DNA from: Bacillus sp. (in: firmicutes)
Lineage (GTDB): Bacteria; Bacillota; Bacilli; Bacillales; Salisediminibacteriaceae
Reading direction: 5' to 3'
Assembly: GCA_021208645.1 (NCBI GenBank)
Contig: JAJOJL010000104.1
Coordinates: 1-54,668, forward strand
DNA length: 54,668 bases
The stretch's first letter is position 1; each line of letters starts with the position of its first letter. The position numbers and the translations under genes were made by a program. The notes beneath the pieces are model-generated. The model ran no database searches. It saw only the letters and a program-made list of their open reading frames with translations, and was not told the origin of the DNA. Shown here in pieces: positions 17,801-26,517 of the stretch.

Positions 17801-20087
17801 CTGAAGTTAACTCAAAAGCTACTAATATAGGAGCATCTGAACCAGCATAATCATTTAGATCAATAATATAGTTTTCCCATTCTTGGCCTCTTGCAGAGAT
17901 TTCATCAATAATCTCCCACGTGTCCCCATAATCGTCGGAAATACCGATATAGCCATAATCCCAGTTGGCTTCGATATCATACCAATGACTGAAGCGTAAA
18001 GAGGCTTCGTCTGTATCCCTAAGATCCAATGGTGGAAGAAGTAATACATCCGCTGCATTGGAAGGATAGTCCCCAGAGAGATTTGTACCAACTAGTTTAT
18101 CTCCCACAACTGGATCTGGACTGTCACCAGAAGGCTCGCCCCATTCCCAGCTTCCTCCAAAGTCCCATCCAAGTGGGAATTCTGAGAAGTCTTGCGTGTA
18201 TTCGTCAGGTACGATACCAAATTGAATCTCTACCCAGAATGTATCCGTAGCTGTTGTGTTTCCTCCGAAGTCATGGGCGAGAATTTGATATTCAAAGCCT
18301 GGCTCAAGGGCATACTCGTATGGGATTACCCCTGCATATGTTCCGTCCGTATGATCCCCAGATGTACGGCTCATGGAAATGGAAATGTCTTCATCGAAAT
18401 CTTCGTGACTAACGATGATTTCCGCTTCCACTACGGCAACATTGTCAGTGATTTCAGCCGTTAATGGAAGGTCCATACCAGAGAAAGAAAAGTCGAACGG
18501 TGTATGGTCAATTGACGGCGGTTCATCATCTGAGCCGTCAGTTAAGACTTGCCCGCTAATAAAGCCTGTTCCGTCGGCAATCATGGCTACTGCTTCATAA
18601 GCGTTCACTAATCCGTAGCCATAGCCATCGTTAGGGACGGATGTATATTGATCATCTGTTAATGGTATTGCTGTTGCATCCATGATGTCCTCAAGCTCAT
18701 CTGGTGTTAAGGAAGCATCGATAGAAAGTAACATTGCTGCAACACCGGATATGTGTGGTGAAGCCATGGATGTACCATTCCAGCCACCTTCGTAACCACT
18801 ACCTGGAACGGATGAGCGAATATTTACACCTGGTGCAGAAATATTCGGCTTTTGATATCCATCGTAGTTAGATGGACCACGACTGGAGAAGCTAGCTACC
18901 GCATTGTTGCTGTCCGTTGCAGCTACGGCATACGCTTCTGGATAGTTAGCAGGCGGTGTAACTGTTTGAGCTCCTGGCCCAGAGTTACCAGCAGAGAAGA
19001 CAGGTAACATACCAGCATCGCGCCAAGCTTCAACTAATGGACGGTACCATTCGTCAACACCTGGTTGCCCACCCCATGAGTTTTGAACAATATCAGGTGC
19101 AAGACTAGGATCGTCTTCTGGGGCTAACATATACTCAGCGGAAGCGATCAATGCATCTTGTGGACATCCTGCGGCAGAACAAGCTGCGGCAGCGATCCAT
19201 TGTGCATCTGGCGCTACACCAATTTTATTATCACCAGAAGCATCTTGCCCCATTACTGTACCAGTAACGTGAGTACCGTGACCATGGCCGTCAGTAGGTA
19301 GAGTACTACTTCCGATTCCATCGTACCAGTTCCCGTAGGCATCTGGGTTATCTGGATTATTTGGGTCGTACCCACGGAAATTATTGATTAATGCGGGATG
19401 GTCCCATTGAACACCAGTGTCGATGACACCGACGACAACTCCTTGACCAGTTACACCAAATTCGCTCCAGACATCCGGTGCATTGACTTGGTCAATATTC
19501 CACTCGACACCGTCATCAGTCACCATTGGTGGTGCCTCAGAGATTTCCGGTAGAACCATTTCAATCATTTCATTTTCAGTTATACTAGCTACTTCTGGGA
19601 GGTAAGAAAGTTTTTCAATAACGTCCTTTGTTGCCGTAACAGAGAGGACGTTCATAATGTAGAAGCTTCTGAAATCCTTTACCTTTCCAGCATCCTGTGC
19701 CTTTTCTAGGATAGAAAGAATCGAAGCTTGGGTAGTTTCAGCAGTTGTTTGGAGACTATCAACTACTGCGTATCGAGCAGCCATTTTTTGATTATAGGCT
19801 GTAGTATTCAACCCTAATTGTTGCCGTGCTTCAGTTGCCACTGCAGTTGTGTCAACCTGTTCCGCCAGTTCCACAATAACACTGACGTATTCATTTCTCT
19901 CAAACTGTGAAACTACATTAGGATCTACTTTCAATGTTGCTGTTTCTTTTGTTACATCCTTCATGGTTGTGAAATTGTTATTCCCTTGTGGACTTGATGT
20001 TTGTGCTGCCACACTGGTAAATGGTGCAAAAAGCAGTAAAAGAACTAAGACCATAGATAGCTTTTTTGTCATTCGACGATTAAAGAT
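14808..20087 (-). CDS. Secreted S8 serine protease, bacillopeptidase F-like (paralog 1), ATC start proposed
   Basis: About 1759 residues. Numbered from the in-frame ATG at 20072: signal peptide (1-23); pro-region with QKMAARYAVVDSLQ; subtilisin domain with Asp218 (VIDTG), His265 (HGTHVTG), oxyanion Asn331 and Ser435 (GTSMAS). After it come an Ig-like region, a jelly-roll domain (about 620-780), Fn3 (785-870), a second jelly roll (880-1045), carboxypeptidase-regulatory-like domains (1100-1260), a sheet module (1265-1410), Ig-like repeats (1415-1600) and a C-terminal FIMAH-type helical domain (1675-1754). Cys298 and Cys303 could form a surface disulfide. GGGAGG lies eight bases before ATC (20087) but 23 before the ATG (20072), so I propose that ATC starts translation. 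Role: degradation of extracellular protein. Confidence 0.92.
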   Translation of the reverse strand: MFNRRMTKKLSMVLVLLLLFAPFTSVAAQTSSPQGNNNFTTMKDVTKETATLKVDPNVVSQFERNEYVSVIVELAEQVDTTAVATEARQQLGLNTTAYNQKMAARYAVVDSLQTTAETTQASILSILEKAQDAGKVKDFRSFYIMNVLSVTATKDVIEKLSYLPEVASITENEMIEMVLPEISEAPPMVTDDGVEWNIDQVNAPDVWSEFGVTGQGVVVGVIDTGVQWDHPALINNFRGYDPNNPDNPDAYGNWYDGIGSSTLPTDGHGHGTHVTGTVMGQDASGDNKIGVAPDAQWIAAAACSAAGCPQDALIASAEYMLAPEDDPSLAPDIVQNSWGGQPGVDEWYRPLVEAWRDAGMLPVFSAGNSGPGAQTVTPPANYPEAYAVAATDSNNAVASFSSRGPSNYDGYQKPNISAPGVNIRSSVPGSGYEGGWNGTSMASPHISGVAAMLLSIDASLTPDELEDIMDATAIPLTDDQYTSVPNDGYGYGLVNAYEAVAMIADGTGFISGQVLTDGSDDEPPSIDHTPFDFSFSGMDLPLTAEITDNVAVVEAEIIVSHEDFDEDISISMSRTSGDHTDGTYAGVIPYEYALEPGFEYQILAHDFGGNTTATDTFWVEIQFGIVPDEYTQDFSEFPLGWDFGGSWEWGEPSGDSPDPVVGDKLVGTNLSGDYPSNAADVLLLPPLDLRDTDEASLRFSHWYDIEANWDYGYIGISDDYGDTWEIIDEISARGQEWENYIIDLNDYAGSDAPILVAFELTSDSIIEYLGWYIDNVELVGEDTTPPDAPTNLEANATSTSINLSWTASTAPDTSGYTVYRSEDGEDFEEIGDTSSSSYSDTLAEPETEYTYYVTAYDFSGNESDPSNEVTALLPYVDYIFYTNFEDDDGGFTAHGDDDHTWEWGIPDLDDGPDSAFVGEKLWATNLTGNMNTQEDSWITSPEIDLTNVDTAELNFALWHNVNANWSYGYVEVSANGGDTWDELSEFTGEADWHEVNFSLNDYLGETVEIRVRMDGSAVARPGIYVDHFGVLASGDDVDVVNEMTVIEEGVDESTFADREPAAAPTFVNPVENRSAVEYQTVTGVSSILSSDGLPVAGTVTILETGRTVHTNPMTGEYTLRSNATADGETVTVRAEAYGYYSQEFEVEVTEDETTYQNFMLDPLPSGDIEGTVTNLYTELPVEGASLRVIEDPNVPAVYTDADGNFTMPDVFEGEYTVRVSAQGYHPGEFTVEVDGDEVTVLNVELEQFIGYEDEIAYDNGTAENALVLNAAGNGLGVKFTPDGMAELRGVNMYIWDTDFPSPGGNEINIVVYDDVADEVVGTVPVTVDRGDWNYIDLSDLGFVTDGDFFITTLQDEIGDYSPAVGTDEENPNAERSYLYIDGSFQEHFDNGNFMMRANVAYSLDAPSIDAPVDGTFTTEDTVEVTGAFAGDGDVTIYNNGEEAAVADKDDGQFSATIDLTEGVNEIYAEGDAEGIPLPSDVVTVIKDTIDPEITIDSPVDGKVTGDQAVTVDGTVIDDNLDVVTINGKEVDVDEDGSFSDRLTVDEGENTFTVVATDLAGNSSTEEVTIYVDWTAPTIENITPEEDVTLYPGDKVTVSFTSDSEGGEASFKVTLPSAQGINSSAVEMEEVEPGYYVGTWTAPEAHFQNANIEITMTDAAGNTSTATADGKLTVEMVTLDTLFALVDGFEDEGEISRQAANQLRGTLENAESHYERDRMRQAISQIERFIDQVESSNHMRNASDDVKATLTDAAGALLTL

Positions 20088-20185
20088 AACAGTTTCCTCC
20101 CTTATGAAATTTTAGCAGGCCGGAAAATTAGACTAGAAAGTTTCACCTCCTACTGGTGCAAGACTGCCTGCCAACACACTTTGTA
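20088..20185 (-). promoter_or_regulatory. Structured leader of protease 1
   Basis: Minus strand. GGCAGGC pairs with GGCCTGC around a loop containing AGTAGGAGGTGAAA, followed by A/T-rich sequence and GGGAGG. Proteases 2 and 3 have a leader of the same layout with a different stem (ACAGGT/ACCTGT; GCAGGT/ACCTGT). Confidence 0.55.
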
Positions 20186-20214
20186 ATTCTATTTTAAATT
20201 TTCAGAAAAAACAA
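20186..20214 (-). promoter_or_regulatory. Promoter with CodY-type box, protease 1
   Basis: TTGTTT (20214-20209), 17-base spacer, TAGAAT (20191-20186). The spacer overlaps TTTTTTCTGAAAATT (20211-20197), 13 of 15 matches to the CodY consensus AATTTTCWGAAAATT. Confidence 0.75.
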
Positions 20215-20607
20215 ACGGGTAAATTCGATGAATTTTGTATGAGTGGGTCTTTCATCTTGGACAAAATATCGTAAATTGTCCCTTTTCATCATGTACTGAA
20301 TGGACGTGTAGCTTGTTTCTAAATATGGCTCGAATAAATAGTTAACTCGTCCCAATTGTAGCTTTCTGTGTTGTGTGAAAAAGAGAGGGCTGTCGATGAG
20401 GGAGGTCTGGGTGGACTATAAGCCTATTAGTAGTAATTATTTTACATATTTTTGTGAGAATAGTAGGGGGATCGTTGGGGAAAAAAATTGGATTTTAACT
20501 GGCAAGTTTAGGGGGGATTTCTACCGTGAGTTATGTCCCATATCATTTCGTTGTTTCATATTTAATGGCTCAGGGAAATGAAAGAGGGTGACTAGTGAAT
20601 AAAAGAA
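20215..20607. other. Long upstream region of protease 1, no gene
   Basis: AT-rich. An open frame at 20375-20581 lacks a convincing ribosome binding site and any family resemblance. The stretch TTCGATGAA (20224-20232) sits where proteases 2 and 3 carry TTCGCGCGAA. Confidence 0.45.
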
Positions 20608-20634
20608 GTGGCAGGTACAAAATGTACCTGCCAC
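20608..20634 (-). terminator. Terminator of protease 2
   Basis: GTGGCAGGTAC pairs perfectly with GTACCTGCCAC around a five-base loop. On the minus strand TTCTTTTATT follows. Confidence 0.9.
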
Positions 20635-20642
20635 AAGTTCTA

Positions 20643-23600
20643 TTATTCTGCTTCCCAAGCTTCTTTCAAGCGTTCTGCATAGTCTGTCAAGGTTGCTTTT
20701 ACCTCAGCAGAAGCATTTCGCATGTGGTTGCTTGTATTTACTCGGTCAATAAACTGATCTAGCTGGCTAATCGCCTGCCTCATACGACCGCGATCGTAAT
20801 GACTTTCCGCATTTGCCAAAGTACTATTTAGTTGGTTCGCAGCCTGTCTACTAATGTCACCAGCTGCCTCAAAATCAGCAACTAATTTGTAGAGACCTTC
20901 AAGTGATGGAATATCCACCGTTAGTTTTCCAGGTGCCGTTGCTGTTGCAGTATTTCCAGCTGCATCTGTCATGGTGATGTTGATTACTGCATTCGCGAAG
21001 TTTGCATCTGGCGCGATCCACGTACCTTCGTAAACTCCAGGTGATACTTCGGTCATTGGAACTGAACCGTCATTGTTTGTCTGCATTGCACTTGGAATCG
21101 AGACTGTAAAGCTTGCTTCTCCACCTTCCGAATCACTTGTGAAGGAGACTACCACTTCATCACCAGGAGATACGGCAATATCGGTTGCTGGTGTAATGTT
21201 CTCAATCGTTGGTGCCGTCCAGTCGACTTCAATCGTCACCGATTCGGTTGTGCTGTTACCAGCCAAGTCAGTCGCTTCAACGGTGAACGTGTTTTCTCCT
21301 TCCTCAACAATGATCTGTTTTGAGAAGGCACCGTCTTCATCAACGCTGACGCTCTCACCGTTGACGGAAACGTTAGCGAGATTTTCGTCTGAAGCAGTAC
21401 CGGTTACAGTTACAACTTGGCTATTTGTTACGTCTCCGTCTAATGGAGAAGTGATCGTTACATCAGGTGCTACTGTATCTTTGATTACAGTAACAGCTGC
21501 CGATGGATCAGTTTCACCCTGCTCGATTGCTGCTGTCGCAGTAATGACGTTTTCCCCTTCCTCAAGCTCAATCGTTACGGAGAATTCTCTGTTTTCAGAC
21601 TCTACTGAGCCAGCCAATTCGCCGTTGTTATAGATGTTGACTGTGCTTTCTGCAGTCGTCGTACCTGCCACTTCGACAGTACCTTCATTGGTATACGTCA
21701 TATGCGCCGGTGTTGTAATCACTGGTGCATCCAGGGAGTACGCCACATTTGCACGGATCATGAAGTTACCGTATTGGGTGTTTTGCTGGAAGTCTCCATT
21801 CACATACAAGTAGGAGCGTCCTACACCTGCACCATCCATATCCGTACCGACACCAGGAGACAGGTCTCCAATTTGATCTTGTAGGGTAGAGATAAAGAAG
21901 TCTCCGTCCGTTACAAAACCATAGTCAGATAGGTCAATATAGTTCCATCCTCCACGATCAACTGTGGCTGGAACTGGTCCCACAACTCGGTTGCCAGGGT
22001 TACCGTTGGCATCTGTATCGTATACGACAATGTTAATTTCGTTTCCACCAGGAACTGGCCAGCTGCTATCCCAGATATATAAGTTAACACCGCGAACTTC
22101 CGCCATGTCGTCTGGAGTGAATTTCACCGCCAAACCATTGCCTGCTGCGTTTAGAACAACGGCATTTTCTGCATTGCCAGTATCATAGGCAATTTCATCT
22201 TCGTAGCCGATGAATGGGCTTAGTGATACAGGGAGATTTGTGACTTCTCCACCTTCTACTTCAACAGTAACTTCTGTTGGATTATATCCTTCTGCAGAAA
22301 CACGAACGGTGTATTCTCCTTCAAGGACATTTTCAAAAGTAAAGCCTCCATCTTCATCCGTAGTCACACCAGGAACCCGTGGGTCATTGACGAGACTTAA
22401 GGATGCATTTGCAATTCCGTCACCAGTACGGGAATTCGTTACACTTCCTTCAATATCTCCACGTGGAAGTGGATCTAAGATGAAGTTTTGGATCGCTGTT
22501 TCGTCTTCCTCGACAGTTACTGTTGCTTCTGCCGGATAGTAGCCGTATGCTTCTGCGCGAACAGTGTATTCATCACCTGCGCTTACTCGTAACGTATAGG
22601 ATCCGTCCACCGGATTTGTACGAGCTGTGCGGTTCGTCTCAAGAACAGTAACGGTAGCTTCTAGCGGTAAACCATCAACGGATGTGATACTCACTCCGCC
22701 AGTTACAGGCTTGAAGTTATAGGATGCAGGGTCTTTTTGAATTCTGTAATCTTGTAACTTGGACACTACTTTTTCTTTGGACGTATCTAGTGAAGCTCGT
22801 TCGATTGGTTTAGAAGATGCGTTTGCATCGGTGTCATCATAACCACCTAATACATAGACATCATCAATGTACCAGCCGACTCGGACGACAGATCCGTCTG
22901 TGTCTAGCGCAAAACGGAATTGAATGGTTTCGCCAATATAAGCATTAAGGGAAATAGAATCCGTTTGCCAGAATTGGAAGATGTTCGTATAGGATGCTAA
23001 TGTATCCCATGTAGCTCCACCATCGGTTGTCACTTCTACATAACCAAAGTCCCAGTTATTTTCAATGTTTTGCCAGTATGAGAAAGTTAACTCTGCTGTT
23101 GCAAGATCAGAGCTCAAGTCAATTTCAGGGCTCATGATCCAGCTGTCTTCATTGTTGTTATAACTACCTGATAGATTAGTAGCCCATAAGTTTTCACCAA
23201 CAAACGCTTCACCAGGACCAGAAGTTGGTGTTCCCCACTGCCAAGAGTTATTCGCTCCACCAGTCGTAAATCCTCCGTCATCTGCATCAAAGTCCGTATG
23301 GAAGATAACTTCGATATTCGGTGCTCCTGCAGAGACCTCGTTGGAAGGAATACTTTCATTATTTGAATAGTCAAAAGCAGTAACATGGTAGAAATATTCT
23401 GTTCCAGCGTCCAGGTTTGTATCTGTATAGAAAGTGTTTGTCGTTTCGGCAATTTGTTCGAAATCTTCTCCAGATGTCGTAGAGCGATATACTCGGTAGC
23501 CATTCGTATCAGGTGCTAAAGAAGCATTCCAAGTTAAACTCACACCAACTGAGCTTGCTTCTGCCGCTAGCCCTGTAGGTGGATCAGGTGGAGTGTCGTC

Positions 23601-25943
23601 TACTCCGACAAGTTCCACATTATCCAAATACCAACCTGGATAAGCAACACTGCCATCAGACGTAAATTCAAATGCTACAAAAATTGGGTCTGCTGAACCT
23701 ACATAAGGGTTCAAATCAACAAAGAGATTTCTCCACTGTTGATCTCTTCCTGTAAAGTGGCCAACTACTTCCCACGTTTGACCGTAGTCTGCAGATACGC
23801 CAACATAGCCATTATCCCAGTTGTTTTCAATATCATACCAATGATTCATTCGTAACGATGCTTCATCTGCATCGCGAAGATCGAATGGAGGCAGTAGTAA
23901 GATATCCGTTGCATTGTGTGGGTAGTTACCAGAAAGGTTTGTACCGATTAGCTTGGAACCGACAACAGGTTCAGGACCAACGCCTGCAGCTGGCTCACCC
24001 CATTGCCAAGTACCTTCCATTAACCACCCTAGAGGGAAGTTCTCAAAATCTTGGCTGTATTCCCCAGGGACAACACCGAATTGGATAGCAACAAATTGTG
24101 CGTCAGTTTCTTCTGTATTGCCACCGAAATCTGTCGCAATAATTTGGTAAGTAAATCCTGGTTCTTGAACAAGTATATAAGGAATCACACCACGGTATTC
24201 TCCACTTAAGTGGTTTCCAGAAATACGTGACATTTCAATTTCATAGTCATCTTCAAAGTCATCATGACTTACGATGATTTTCGCACTAGTTACTGCAACA
24301 TCATCAGAAATGGTTGCATACACAGGGATGTCCAAACCTGAGAATCCAGACTCAACTGGTGTGTGCTCGATGGTAGGTGGTTCAGTATCAGACCCTTCTC
24401 TCAACACTTGTCCACTAATGTACGCTAACCCGTCAGCGATCATTGCCACCGCATCGTAGGCATTAACAAGACCAACCCCATATCCATCGTTAGGTACTTC
24501 GGTATATTGGCTGTCCGTCAATGGCATAGCAGATTCGTCCATAATAACTTCTAACTCGTCAGGAGTTAAGGCTGCATCGATGGAAAGAAGTAATGCTGCA
24601 ACTCCTGCGATATGAGGGGATGCCATCGATGTTCCGTTCCATCCACCTTCATAGCCTCCTCCTGGAACAGAGGAACGTATATTTACTCCTGGTGCAGAAA
24701 TATTAGGTTTTTGATCTCCGTCATAGTTCGCAGGTCCACGACTGGAGAAACTAGCAACGGCATCATTAATATCTGTTGCTGCTACCGCATAACTCTCAGG
24801 GTAGTTAGCAGGAGGTGTTACGGTCATTGCTCCAGGACCTGAGTTACCAGCTGAGAAAACTGGAAGCATTCCAGCATTACGCCAAGACTGTACCATTGGT
24901 CGGAACCATTCACTAATTCCAGGTTGTCCGCCCCAAGAGTTTTGTACGATATCTGGCGCTAAGCTTGGATCACCATTTGGTGCTAACATATATTCCCCTG
25001 CAGCTAAGATATCTGCTTGAGAGCCTCCAGCAGCAGAGAAAACACGTGCTGCAATCCATTCAGCGTCTGGTGCAACCCCAATAATGTTTCCTGGTGCTTG
25101 CCCCATAACGGTTCCAGTTACGTGAGTACCATGGCCATGCGTGTCTGTTGGTAGAGTGGAACTCCCGATTCGGTCTAACCAATTCCCAGTTGCATCTGGA
25201 TTATTTGGATCGTCAGGATTGTAACCACGGAAGTTTTCCATTAATGCTGGATGGTTCCATTGAACTCCAGTATCAATAACCCCAACAACAATTCCTTCAC
25301 CAGTAACCCCGAAATCTTGCCATGTTTCTGGTGCCTGAACACGAGCGATGTTCCATTCCACCCCGTCATCTGTCACCATTACAGGCGGTTCTCCTGTAAC
25401 TTCCGGAAGTACTAATGGAACAAATTCATTTTCTTTTATCCTAGCTACTTCTGGATAAAAGGCTAACTGTTCCACCACTTCTTTTGTTGCTTGAACAGAA
25501 ATAACGTTCATTATATGAAAACTTTCATAATCTTTAACAGATCCTTCCGCCTTTGCTTTTTCTAAAACCTTTATTAGCGGAGCCTGTGTTGTTTCTGCCG
25601 TTTGTTGCAACGCATCAACAACGGCATATCTAGCAGCCATTTTTTGATTATAGGCTGTTGCATTTAAACCTAGTTGTTGCTTTGCTGCTTGAGCCACTTT
25701 GGATGTATCCACTTGCTCATGCAATTCTATAAGTATGTCTACAAATTTCTCTTTTTCAAACCCTTCTACAACATTCTTGTCCACTTTTGCGGCAGCAGTA
25801 GCTTTCATGGCATCTTGCATCGTGGAAACGTGAGAAGAGTTTCCATTTGTACTAGAATTCGCTGCTACAGTAGAAAATGGAGTAAGTAAAAGCAATAGTA
25901 CTAGGACGATCGAGATTCTTTTAGTAATCCGACGATTAAAAAT
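20643..25943 (-). CDS. Secreted S8 serine protease, bacillopeptidase F-like (paralog 2), ATT start
   Basis: About 1766 residues with the same domain order as protease 1: signal peptide, pro-region (QKMAARYAVVDALQQT), subtilisin domain (VIDTGVQWNHPAL, HGTHVTGTVMG, GTSMASPHIAG), jelly rolls, Fn3, carboxypeptidase-regulatory-like units, Ig-like repeats and a FIMAH-type end. No ATG, GTG or TTG exists between the upstream in-frame TGA (25967) and a TTG in the middle of the signal-peptide core (25895). GGAGG (25956-25952) is eight bases from ATT at 25943, which starts IFNRRITKRISIV, a proper signal-peptide n-region. The CSAAGC pair of the other two paralogs reads FSAAGG here, so the possible disulfide is absent. 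It is intact in this sequence. Confidence 0.92.
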   Translation of the reverse strand: MFNRRITKRISIVLVLLLLLTPFSTVAANSSTNGNSSHVSTMQDAMKATAAAKVDKNVVEGFEKEKFVDILIELHEQVDTSKVAQAAKQQLGLNATAYNQKMAARYAVVDALQQTAETTQAPLIKVLEKAKAEGSVKDYESFHIMNVISVQATKEVVEQLAFYPEVARIKENEFVPLVLPEVTGEPPVMVTDDGVEWNIARVQAPETWQDFGVTGEGIVVGVIDTGVQWNHPALMENFRGYNPDDPNNPDATGNWLDRIGSSTLPTDTHGHGTHVTGTVMGQAPGNIIGVAPDAEWIAARVFSAAGGSQADILAAGEYMLAPNGDPSLAPDIVQNSWGGQPGISEWFRPMVQSWRNAGMLPVFSAGNSGPGAMTVTPPANYPESYAVAATDINDAVASFSSRGPANYDGDQKPNISAPGVNIRSSVPGGGYEGGWNGTSMASPHIAGVAALLLSIDAALTPDELEVIMDESAMPLTDSQYTEVPNDGYGVGLVNAYDAVAMIADGLAYISGQVLREGSDTEPPTIEHTPVESGFSGLDIPVYATISDDVAVTSAKIIVSHDDFEDDYEIEMSRISGNHLSGEYRGVIPYILVQEPGFTYQIIATDFGGNTEETDAQFVAIQFGVVPGEYSQDFENFPLGWLMEGTWQWGEPAAGVGPEPVVGSKLIGTNLSGNYPHNATDILLLPPFDLRDADEASLRMNHWYDIENNWDNGYVGVSADYGQTWEVVGHFTGRDQQWRNLFVDLNPYVGSADPIFVAFEFTSDGSVAYPGWYLDNVELVGVDDTPPDPPTGLAAEASSVGVSLTWNASLAPDTNGYRVYRSTTSGEDFEQIAETTNTFYTDTNLDAGTEYFYHVTAFDYSNNESIPSNEVSAGAPNIEVIFHTDFDADDGGFTTGGANNSWQWGTPTSGPGEAFVGENLWATNLSGSYNNNEDSWIMSPEIDLSSDLATAELTFSYWQNIENNWDFGYVEVTTDGGATWDTLASYTNIFQFWQTDSISLNAYIGETIQFRFALDTDGSVVRVGWYIDDVYVLGGYDDTDANASSKPIERASLDTSKEKVVSKLQDYRIQKDPASYNFKPVTGGVSITSVDGLPLEATVTVLETNRTARTNPVDGSYTLRVSAGDEYTVRAEAYGYYPAEATVTVEEDETAIQNFILDPLPRGDIEGSVTNSRTGDGIANASLSLVNDPRVPGVTTDEDGGFTFENVLEGEYTVRVSAEGYNPTEVTVEVEGGEVTNLPVSLSPFIGYEDEIAYDTGNAENAVVLNAAGNGLAVKFTPDDMAEVRGVNLYIWDSSWPVPGGNEINIVVYDTDANGNPGNRVVGPVPATVDRGGWNYIDLSDYGFVTDGDFFISTLQDQIGDLSPGVGTDMDGAGVGRSYLYVNGDFQQNTQYGNFMIRANVAYSLDAPVITTPAHMTYTNEGTVEVAGTTTAESTVNIYNNGELAGSVESENREFSVTIELEEGENVITATAAIEQGETDPSAAVTVIKDTVAPDVTITSPLDGDVTNSQVVTVTGTASDENLANVSVNGESVSVDEDGAFSKQIIVEEGENTFTVEATDLAGNSTTESVTIEVDWTAPTIENITPATDIAVSPGDEVVVSFTSDSEGGEASFTVSIPSAMQTNNDGSVPMTEVSPGVYEGTWIAPDANFANAVINITMTDAAGNTATATAPGKLTVDIPSLEGLYKLVADFEAAGDISRQAANQLNSTLANAESHYDRGRMRQAISQLDQFIDRVNTSNHMRNASAEVKATLTDYAERLKEAWEAE

Positions 25944-26041
25944 TTTAAAAACCTCCTTTTTTTGTCAATTTACAGGTGGGAAAGGGATAAATTTTGTTGA
26001 CCTCCTTTCTGTTCTGGTACTACCTGTAAACGTACAATTTT
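25944..26041 (-). promoter_or_regulatory. Structured leader of protease 2
   Basis: Minus strand. TTTACAGGT pairs with ACCTGTAAA around a ~55-base loop containing AACAGAAAGGAGGTC. It ends just before the A7-GGAGG ribosome binding site. Nearly the same sequence precedes protease 3. Confidence 0.6.
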
Positions 26042-26070
26042 ATAGTATTTTTAATTTTCAGAAAAAACAA
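26042..26070 (-). promoter_or_regulatory. Promoter with CodY-type box, protease 2
   Basis: TTGTTT (26070-26065), 17-base spacer, TACTAT (26047-26042). The spacer overlaps TTTTTTCTGAAAATT (26067-26053), 13 of 15 matches to the CodY consensus. Confidence 0.75.
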
Positions 26071-26079
26071 TATGAAGAT

Positions 26080-26089
26080 TTCGCGCGAA
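26080..26089. promoter_or_regulatory. Palindrome TTCGCGCGAA upstream of protease 2 promoter
   Basis: Perfect 10-bp palindrome ten bases upstream of the -35 box, repeated at the same distance upstream of protease 3. Candidate operator; regulator unknown. Confidence 0.45.
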
Positions 26090-26474
26090 TTTCATGTTTT
26101 CTTGTGGAGGTCTGTTCGAATGGTGAAGAAAAAAGTCCTATAAATTCGGAAAGGGGTATAATGTGTTACATTTTCCTCGAATTACAGTGAATAGTTGGTT
26201 AACTGGACCTAGGTACTTGAATTAGGGGCGCAGGGTTACTCGTTTTTTGTCTCATAATAAGTACTTAGCCATAGTAAAAATGTTGTTTTTCGATATGGAC
26301 AAGGAAAAAAGTTTTATTTTGAAGTTCTTGTAGGGAATTCTTGTAGGTCCTTTGACATTAATTATGAATGGAGTGGAGAAGGGGAGTACCAAAAAAAAAC
26401 GTAGTTTTTTTCTTTATTGGTAGGGATTTTTCATATTTAAAATAGATAAATAGTAGTGTTAGTTATTGGGAGAA
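26090..26474. other. Duplicated long upstream region of protease 2
   Basis: No gene seen. Segments such as GAATAGTTGGTTA and AATAAGTAC-TAG-CATAG are shared with 32041-32165 upstream of protease 3, so the upstream region was duplicated with the gene. Confidence 0.55.
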
Positions 26475-26505
26475 GAGGAGCAGGTACTCCATAAACCTGC
26501 TCCTC
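26475..26505 (-). terminator. Terminator of protease 3
   Basis: GAGGAGCAGGT pairs perfectly with ACCTGCTCCTC 13 bases beyond the stop codon. Confidence 0.85.
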
Positions 26506-26517
26506 TCAAATTATTTA

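Noticed and set aside
20375..20581. 68-residue open frame in the protease 1 upstream region
   Set aside because: No ribosome binding site, no family resemblance, odd composition; it lies in DNA that behaves like non-coding spacer.
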